A stretch of 64,000 nucleotides of DNA, taken from the NCBI GenBank assembly GCA_938002965.1, contig CALKZY010000016.1:62001-126000 (forward strand). Reading direction: 5' to 3'. The stretch comes from an uncultured Acidimicrobiales bacterium (GTDB taxonomy: Bacteria; Actinomycetota; Acidimicrobiia; Acidimicrobiales; SZUA-35). The translations under genes and the position numbers were made by a program. The notes below the pieces were generated by a model. The model saw nothing but the letters and a program-made list of their open reading frames with translations, was not told where the DNA came from and searched no databases. Shown here in pieces: positions 59,658 to 64,000 of the stretch (its first letter is position 1; each line of letters begins with the position of its first letter).

Positions 59658-61322
59658 GTGAGCGCATCGGCAAGGCGGCGAGACGACAACGGAGTGGACC
59701 AGCACCGAGAGGTGGTGGTGATTGGTGCTGGCGTGTCCGGAATCTATGCCATTAAGAAATTGACCGATGCCGGATTTGATGCCCACGTCGTTGAAGCCGA
59801 TGAGGATCTGGGTGGGACCTGGTACCGAAATCGCTATCCAGGTTGCCGCTTCGACTCGGAGAGCTACACCTACGGCTACTCGTTTTCCCAGGAGCTACTT
59901 GACGACTGGGATTGGAAAGAGCGGTTCTCCTCCCAGCCGGAGAATCTTCGGTACCTGAACTTCGTGGCCGATAAATTCGACCTCCGCCGTTACATGCGAT
60001 TCAATACGCGGGTCAGCCGAATGATCTGGGACGAACTCAGGCACCGCTGGGACCTCACCATGGAGGACGGTAGTAGTCTGAGCGCCGACTTCGTGGTGGC
60101 CAGCCTTGGGCCGCTGTCTGCGCCGACGCTTCCTCAGGTTCCTGGTATGGGTGACTACGAAGGTGTCTCATTCCACTCGTTCAACTGGCCCAAAGAGCCG
60201 CTTGAGCTGGCCGGCCGGCGAGTCGGTGTAGTCGGCACCGGGGCTACCGGTATCCAGATCATCGCCGAGATCGCCGACAAGGTCGGTGAACTGAAGGTTT
60301 TCCAACGCCGCCCCAACTGGAGCACGCCGCTGAACAACGCGGCGATCGCAACCGAGGAGATGGCTGAGATACGCAGCCGATACCTCGAGATCTTCGCCGC
60401 ATGTGCCGCTACACCCGGTGGCTTTGAGCATCAGCCTCGATGGGGTTTCTGGGAGCAGACCCCCGAGCAACGACAAGCGCTGTGGGACAAGCTCTACGAC
60501 ATGCCGGGCTTCGCTATTCTGGCCGCCAACTTCGCCGAGATCTTCCTCGACGAAGAAGCCAATCGTGAAATCTCTGACTATGTCGCCGATCGCATACGTC
60601 AGCGGGTTGACGATGCAGCGGTGGCGGAAAAGCTGATTCCAACCGACCATGGATTCGGGTTGCAGCGGCTGCCGCTGGAGACCAACTATTTCGAGGTCTA
60701 CAACCGCGACAACGTCGAACTCATCGACATCAGCGAAGATCCGATTGAGGCGGTGACTTCAACAGGCCTACAGACGGCAGCCAAACAGTACGACCTCGAC
60801 GTGATCGTCTATGCCACTGGCTTCGATGCCATCACCGGGACCTACGACCGAATCGACATCAGGGGTGCCGATGGAGCGGTGCTGGCCGACAAGTGGAGCG
60901 ACGGGCCCGCCACGTACTTGGGGCTGTTGACCGCCGGATTTCCAAATCTGCTGATGGTGGCCGGACCTCAAAGTGTTTCCGGATCAACCAACTTTCCACG
61001 TGCGATCGAGACTGGAGTCGAGTGGGTGAGTGGACTGCTGGAACATCTCAAGACGCAGGGCATCACCAGGGTCGAGGCCCAAGAGGATGCAGAGCAACTG
61101 TGGCAAAGCGAGGTTGTTCGGGCTCACGAGCGGTTGTTGCTTCGGCGCAGCAAGGGTTGGTTCACGGGCTACAACGCCAACGTTGCCGGTCACACCGATG
61201 GTGTTCGCTATCAGGCCTACTTTGGTGGAGCGCCTCGCTACGCCAGCCGCGTAGGCGAAGTGGCCGCCAACGGCTATCCGGGCCTCGACTTCAAGGCGAG
61301 TACGTTGGGCGAAGGAAGGTAG
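59658..61322 (+). CDS. Baeyer-Villiger-type flavin monooxygenase
   Basis: A 554-residue BVMO. The FAD motif VVVIGAGVSGIYAIKKL is at about 16-32, GGTWYRNRYPGCRFDSESYTYGYSF follows as in CHMO/phenylacetone monooxygenase, the BVMO fingerprint appears as GVSFHSFNWPKE (F-x3-H-x3-W-P-like), and the NADPH Rossmann motif is VGVVGTGATGIQII. DVIVYATGFDAITGTY is also conserved. It converts ketones to esters or lactones. GTG 59658 is the start. It is cotranscribed with the dikinase-like gene. A homologue sits convergently at the right edge. Confidence 0.93.
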   Translation: MSASARRRDDNGVDQHREVVVIGAGVSGIYAIKKLTDAGFDAHVVEADEDLGGTWYRNRYPGCRFDSESYTYGYSFSQELLDDWDWKERFSSQPENLRYLNFVADKFDLRRYMRFNTRVSRMIWDELRHRWDLTMEDGSSLSADFVVASLGPLSAPTLPQVPGMGDYEGVSFHSFNWPKEPLELAGRRVGVVGTGATGIQIIAEIADKVGELKVFQRRPNWSTPLNNAAIATEEMAEIRSRYLEIFAACAATPGGFEHQPRWGFWEQTPEQRQALWDKLYDMPGFAILAANFAEIFLDEEANREISDYVADRIRQRVDDAAVAEKLIPTDHGFGLQRLPLETNYFEVYNRDNVELIDISEDPIEAVTSTGLQTAAKQYDLDVIVYATGFDAITGTYDRIDIRGADGAVLADKWSDGPATYLGLLTAGFPNLLMVAGPQSVSGSTNFPRAIETGVEWVSGLLEHLKTQGITRVEAQEDAEQLWQSEVVRAHERLLLRRSKGWFTGYNANVAGHTDGVRYQAYFGGAPRYASRVGEVAANGYPGLDFKASTLGEGR

Positions 61323-61537
61323 CCAAAGGCCTCCGAAGTAGCCGCAAAGACAGCGGCAGTGGGCGGTACGGCCGGTGGCATCAGCTTCGCCAGGACGAGA
61401 GCGTATGTTGGGTCCGGAATGAGCCTCATACTGGCTGGTAGTGCAGATCGGCTACATCACAGCGTTCTCACGACGACGGAACCATTGCTCAATCATCTGT
61501 CGACACGCTGCCCTTTGACGCCGAGGCGCTCGCCGAA

Positions 61538-62620
61538 TTGAGTTCGAGCACCGGCCTGACGACCTTGGCCGACGAACGCTATCGGGTGCGTGCGAGCGCC
61601 AACCCAGGCGGCAGGATCTCGGTGACGGCTCTGTCGCTCGAAGACTATGATGCAGCGGCAACCCGGTTTCGAACCGCGCTGGCGATTGGTGGCGCCGTGA
61701 TCTTGCTGCTGGTCGCCGTCGTCCTTTGGATTCTGACTGGTCGGTTGGCTCGGCCTGTCACCCGAATGGCCGAAGTGGCCAACCGAATTGCTTCCGGTCA
61801 CCTGGACGAGCCGGTCGGCAAGCCGAGCGGCGCCCGCGAGACGGCGGATCTGGCCATAGACCTTGACCGAATGCTTGCCCGACTTCGCTCAGCGTTGATG
61901 GATGCCAACCAGTCGCGAGATCGTACTGAGCGGCTTTTGGCCGATATGGCCCATGAGATTCGTACGCCGCTCACTGCGCTCAAGGGCTACAGCGACCTGT
62001 ACGCCAAAGGTATGCTGGCCGAGACCAAGGACGTCGATCGGGCCATGGCTCGAATCGGTGACGAGAGTCAGAGGTTGACCGAGCTGGCCAACGAAATGCT
62101 CCGGCTGGCGCGTAACGACGAGGAGCCTGGCGAGGCTGAGGCGGTTGATGTCAGTCGTCTCGTGGGGCGACTTGCCGAAGACATGCAGGCTGCGTACCCG
62201 GCTCATAGCATTGAGGCTGTGCTGTCCGACGGCGATCACATGGTCCTTGGTATCCCCGGCAAGTTGTACCAGGCGCTGGTGAATCTCGGCTCGAATGCCT
62301 GCAACCACAGCCCTGAGGACTTGCCGGTAAGTATCGCCGTCGCCTGGGAGTCGGAGAACGTTGTTGTCCGGGTCGTCGATCGTGGGCCGGGCGTCGATCC
62401 TGAAGACCGAGCTGAGCTGTTCTCACCCTTCTACCGGTCGGATTCGGCCCGTCATCGCAGCGGCCAGCACGGAGCCGGTCTAGGTCTGGCACTCGTTCGA
62501 CAACTTGTCGAGGAACACAGCGGCATCGTCCAGATCGAAGACACAGCCGGGGGAGGGGCGACCTTCGCTGTGCGTCTCCCGGCGATGGCCAGTGAACCTT
62601 TGGCAGATACGGGAGCCTAA
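61538..62620 (+). CDS. Sensor histidine kinase lacking its N-terminus
   Basis: The C-terminal kinase is complete: one membrane segment (ALAIGGAVILLLVAVVLWILTG), HAMP (RLARPVTRMAEVANRIASG), HisKA with MAHEIRTPLTALKGYSD, and HATPase_c with GSNACNHSP (N box), VDRGPGVDPEDRAELF (G1) and GAGLGLALVRQL (G2). The frame continues upstream as protein-like sequence (DDGTIAQSSVDTLPFDAEALAEL) to a TAG at about 61438, but contains no ATG or GTG there and no first membrane helix. TTG 61538 would yield a kinase anchored once. No response regulator is adjacent. It is probably a 5'-truncated gene; the 215 bases before it hold nothing else recognisable. Confidence 0.7.
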   Translation: MSSSTGLTTLADERYRVRASANPGGRISVTALSLEDYDAAATRFRTALAIGGAVILLLVAVVLWILTGRLARPVTRMAEVANRIASGHLDEPVGKPSGARETADLAIDLDRMLARLRSALMDANQSRDRTERLLADMAHEIRTPLTALKGYSDLYAKGMLAETKDVDRAMARIGDESQRLTELANEMLRLARNDEEPGEAEAVDVSRLVGRLAEDMQAAYPAHSIEAVLSDGDHMVLGIPGKLYQALVNLGSNACNHSPEDLPVSIAVAWESENVVVRVVDRGPGVDPEDRAELFSPFYRSDSARHRSGQHGAGLGLALVRQLVEEHSGIVQIEDTAGGGATFAVRLPAMASEPLADTGA

Positions 62621-62797
62621 AAAGCCAGGAGCAGGACCCACGTATTGCCGCACTGAGTCCCGCTCCCTACCCGGATGGCTGAGGGCCCCATCCCGGCACG
62701 CTGATCGAAAAGTCGGCACGAGTTCTCTTGGCGTTGAGCCTAATGGGCTGTACTGGGCAGGTGGCACTGTGACATCTGCCTAACGAGCGAATGCCGC

Positions 62798-62813
62798 TAG
62801 GCCCGATGGCCTA
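62798..62813. terminator. Candidate terminator hairpin TAGGCC-CGAT-GGCCTA
   Basis: A perfect six-base stem with a four-base loop, 17 bases beyond the stop of the minus-strand BVMO in the 209-base gap shared with the convergent kinase. There is no T-run. Nothing else is seen in 62621-62829. Confidence 0.4.
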
Positions 62814-62829
62814 ACAGTTGCCTGCCCGG

Positions 62830-64000
62830 CTACCGAAACGAGAGTTCGTTGTAGCCGCCAGCTGCGATCTCATCGAGCCGCTTTTGGTACTTGGGTGCAC
62901 CACCGTTGTAGACGACGTGACGCATGGTTCCTTCACCGTGACCCTCGACGTTGGAGTTGTATCCGGTGAACCACCCCTTTGACTTTCGCAGCAGCATGAT
63001 CTCGTACATCTGCTTGATGTGGGTCACCCACTCCAGTTCGCCTTCAAGGCTGGCTTCCACCCGAGCGTGTCCGGCATCGCTCATGTGAACGAGCAGATTG
63101 GTTATCCAATCGACCCCAGTTTCGATCCCACGGGGAAAGTTGGTGGAAGCGTTGCCGCTCTGAGGCCCGGCGATCATCAAGAAGTTCGGGAAGCCGTGAG
63201 ACAAGACTCCGACAAACGTCGAGGGGTCATGCCGCCATTTTTCGCCAAGAGACAGTCCACCGGATCCATTGATATTGATCTTGTCGAAGGCTCCGGTTAT
63301 GGCGTCGAAGCCGGTGGCAAACACGATGACATCGACCTCAAATTGGGATTCCGTTGTTCGAATGCCACTGGTCGTTATCTCTTTGATCGGCGTATCGGCG
63401 ACATCAACGAGGGCGACGTTCGGCCGATTGTAGGCCTCAAGATAGTTGGTCTCGAGTGGAACCCGCTGATAGCCGAAGCCGTGGTCGGTGGGAATCAGCT
63501 TCTCAGCCAGTTCCGGATTATCGACGCGCTCCCTCATCCGCTGGGCCATATAGGCGGAAAACTCACGGTTGGCATCCTCGTCAATGAAGATCTCAACGAA
63601 GTTCTGAAGCCAAATACCGAATCCGCGTTCGTCGTACAGGCGATCCCACAGCTCCAGCCGTTCTTGAGGCGTAACCGTCCAGAATCCACGGCGGTCGGGT
63701 TGGTGGATGAACGCCCCAGGGGTCGACCGGCAGGTGGCGAAGATGTCGTCGTAGCTCTGTCGGATCTCGGACATCTCGGCTGCCGAGATCTCGGCATTGT
63801 TGAGCGGCGCCACCCAGTTGGGTCGGCGTTGGAAGACCGTGAGCTGGCCGACCTTGTCCTGGATCTCCCCAATCACCTGGATACCTGTTGCCCCAGTGCC
63901 GATCACGGCTACTCGTTTGTCCCGGAGGTCTAGGCCTTCCGATGGCCAGTGGTGGGTATGGAAGGCCTGGCCGGCAAAGGAATCCAAACCCTCGATAGCC
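62830..64000 (-). CDS. Baeyer-Villiger-type flavin monooxygenase, N-terminus beyond right edge
   Basis: At least 390 residues of a BVMO whose frame is still open at base 64000 (codons for A-I-E-G precede LDSFAGQ), so the FAD-binding N-terminus lies outside the window; a TTG at 63987 is in frame but cannot be the true start. AGQAFHTHHWPSE is the BVMO fingerprint and VAVIGTGATGIQVIGEI the NADPH motif. It is clearly homologous to the gene at 59658 along the shared part (GFWxxTPxxRxxLWDxLYD, KLIPTDHGFG, VIVFATGFDAITG), but diverged enough to have its own substrate range. Confidence 0.93.
   Translation of the reverse strand, partial: AIEGLDSFAGQAFHTHHWPSEGLDLRDKRVAVIGTGATGIQVIGEIQDKVGQLTVFQRRPNWVAPLNNAEISAAEMSEIRQSYDDIFATCRSTPGAFIHQPDRRGFWTVTPQERLELWDRLYDERGFGIWLQNFVEIFIDEDANREFSAYMAQRMRERVDNPELAEKLIPTDHGFGYQRVPLETNYLEAYNRPNVALVDVADTPIKEITTSGIRTTESQFEVDVIVFATGFDAITGAFDKININGSGGLSLGEKWRHDPSTFVGVLSHGFPNFLMIAGPQSGNASTNFPRGIETGVDWITNLLVHMSDAGHARVEASLEGELEWVTHIKQMYEIMLLRKSKGWFTGYNSNVEGHGEGTMRHVVYNGGAPKYQKRLDEIAAGGYNELSFR

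Noticed and set aside
1-64000. CRISPR arrays, tRNA or rRNA genes, insertion sequences, phage genes or defence systems
   Set aside because: I looked for regularly spaced repeats, terminal inverted repeats with transposase ORFs, and known defence or phage proteins and saw none. tRNA detection by eye is not reliable, so tRNAscan-SE would be the decisive check.

Overview
The window looks like a chromosomal segment of a fairly high-GC actinobacterium, most plausibly a marine or soil acidimicrobial-type lineage. The reasons are dense genes with ATGA/GTGA overlaps, frequent GTG starts, and families common in that group: luciferase-like monooxygenases, P450s, Baeyer-Villiger monooxygenases (BVMOs), TetR and IclR regulators, and split-subunit acyl-CoA carboxylase. 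The lineage is inference; no rRNA, tRNA or other taxonomic marker is present. I saw no CRISPR array, insertion sequence, prophage or origin.

Region 1 (1-18.8 kb) is rich in aryl-sulfate and aromatic chemistry. It holds an arylsulfotransferase-like protein (cut at the left edge), three paralogous RNase Z/AtsA-like MBL hydrolases, two formylglycine sulfatases, an FAD-linked oxidase, an SMP-30 lactonase, an intradiol ring-cleavage dioxygenase, SDR and MDR oxidoreductases and a carboxymuconolactone-decarboxylase-like protein. Next comes a reductive-dehalogenase-like Fe-S protein directly downstream of an AhpD-like gene in which an in-frame TGA replaces the second cysteine of the E-x11-C-x2-C-x3-H active site (candidate selenoprotein). 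A DszA/NtaA-type monooxygenase, a PNPOx-like protein and a nitrilase follow.

Region 2 (18.9-25.4 kb) is a minus-strand protocatechuate 4,5-cleavage module: pobA, ligA, ligB, a TauE/SafE permease and an SDR, preceded by an MFS transporter and ligI. The palindrome CTAACGRATGTTAG lies upstream of pobA and also between the first sulfatase and the intradiol dioxygenase, which suggests one regulator ties regions 1 and 2 together.

Region 3 (25.5-37 kb) carries a Zn alcohol dehydrogenase and an SDR, then a tightly overlapping operon resembling acyclic-terpene/isoprenoid acyl-CoA catabolism: carboxylase beta and alpha, AtuA, TetR, enoyl-CoA hydratase, acyl-CoA dehydrogenase and a nitronate monooxygenase-like protein. 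Two tiny ORFs bracket tetR.

Region 4 (37-48.6 kb) is mixed. A recombination scar joins a broken Rieske oxygenase to a 5'-truncated sulfurtransferase. It is followed by a phosphotransferase/IMPase pair, a P450, a DUF305 protein, a YHYH-domain pseudogene with two lesions, a COG0523 GTPase, an AGE-family epimerase, a DEAD-box helicase and a saccharopine-dehydrogenase-like reductase.

Region 5 (48.6-54 kb) contains a ureohydrolase and a probable C1-sulfur module: a DmdA-like GcvT-family demethylase, an IclR regulator, a SELENBP/methanethiol-oxidase homologue, a 2Fe-2S ferredoxin and a CoA-binding protein. Region 6 (54-64 kb) has a secreted lectin/lyase-like protein, a second P450, a CxxC carboxymuconolactone-decarboxylase-like protein, a pyruvate-phosphate-dikinase-like protein with an unusual C-terminus, two BVMOs (one cut by the right edge) and a histidine kinase lacking its N-terminus.
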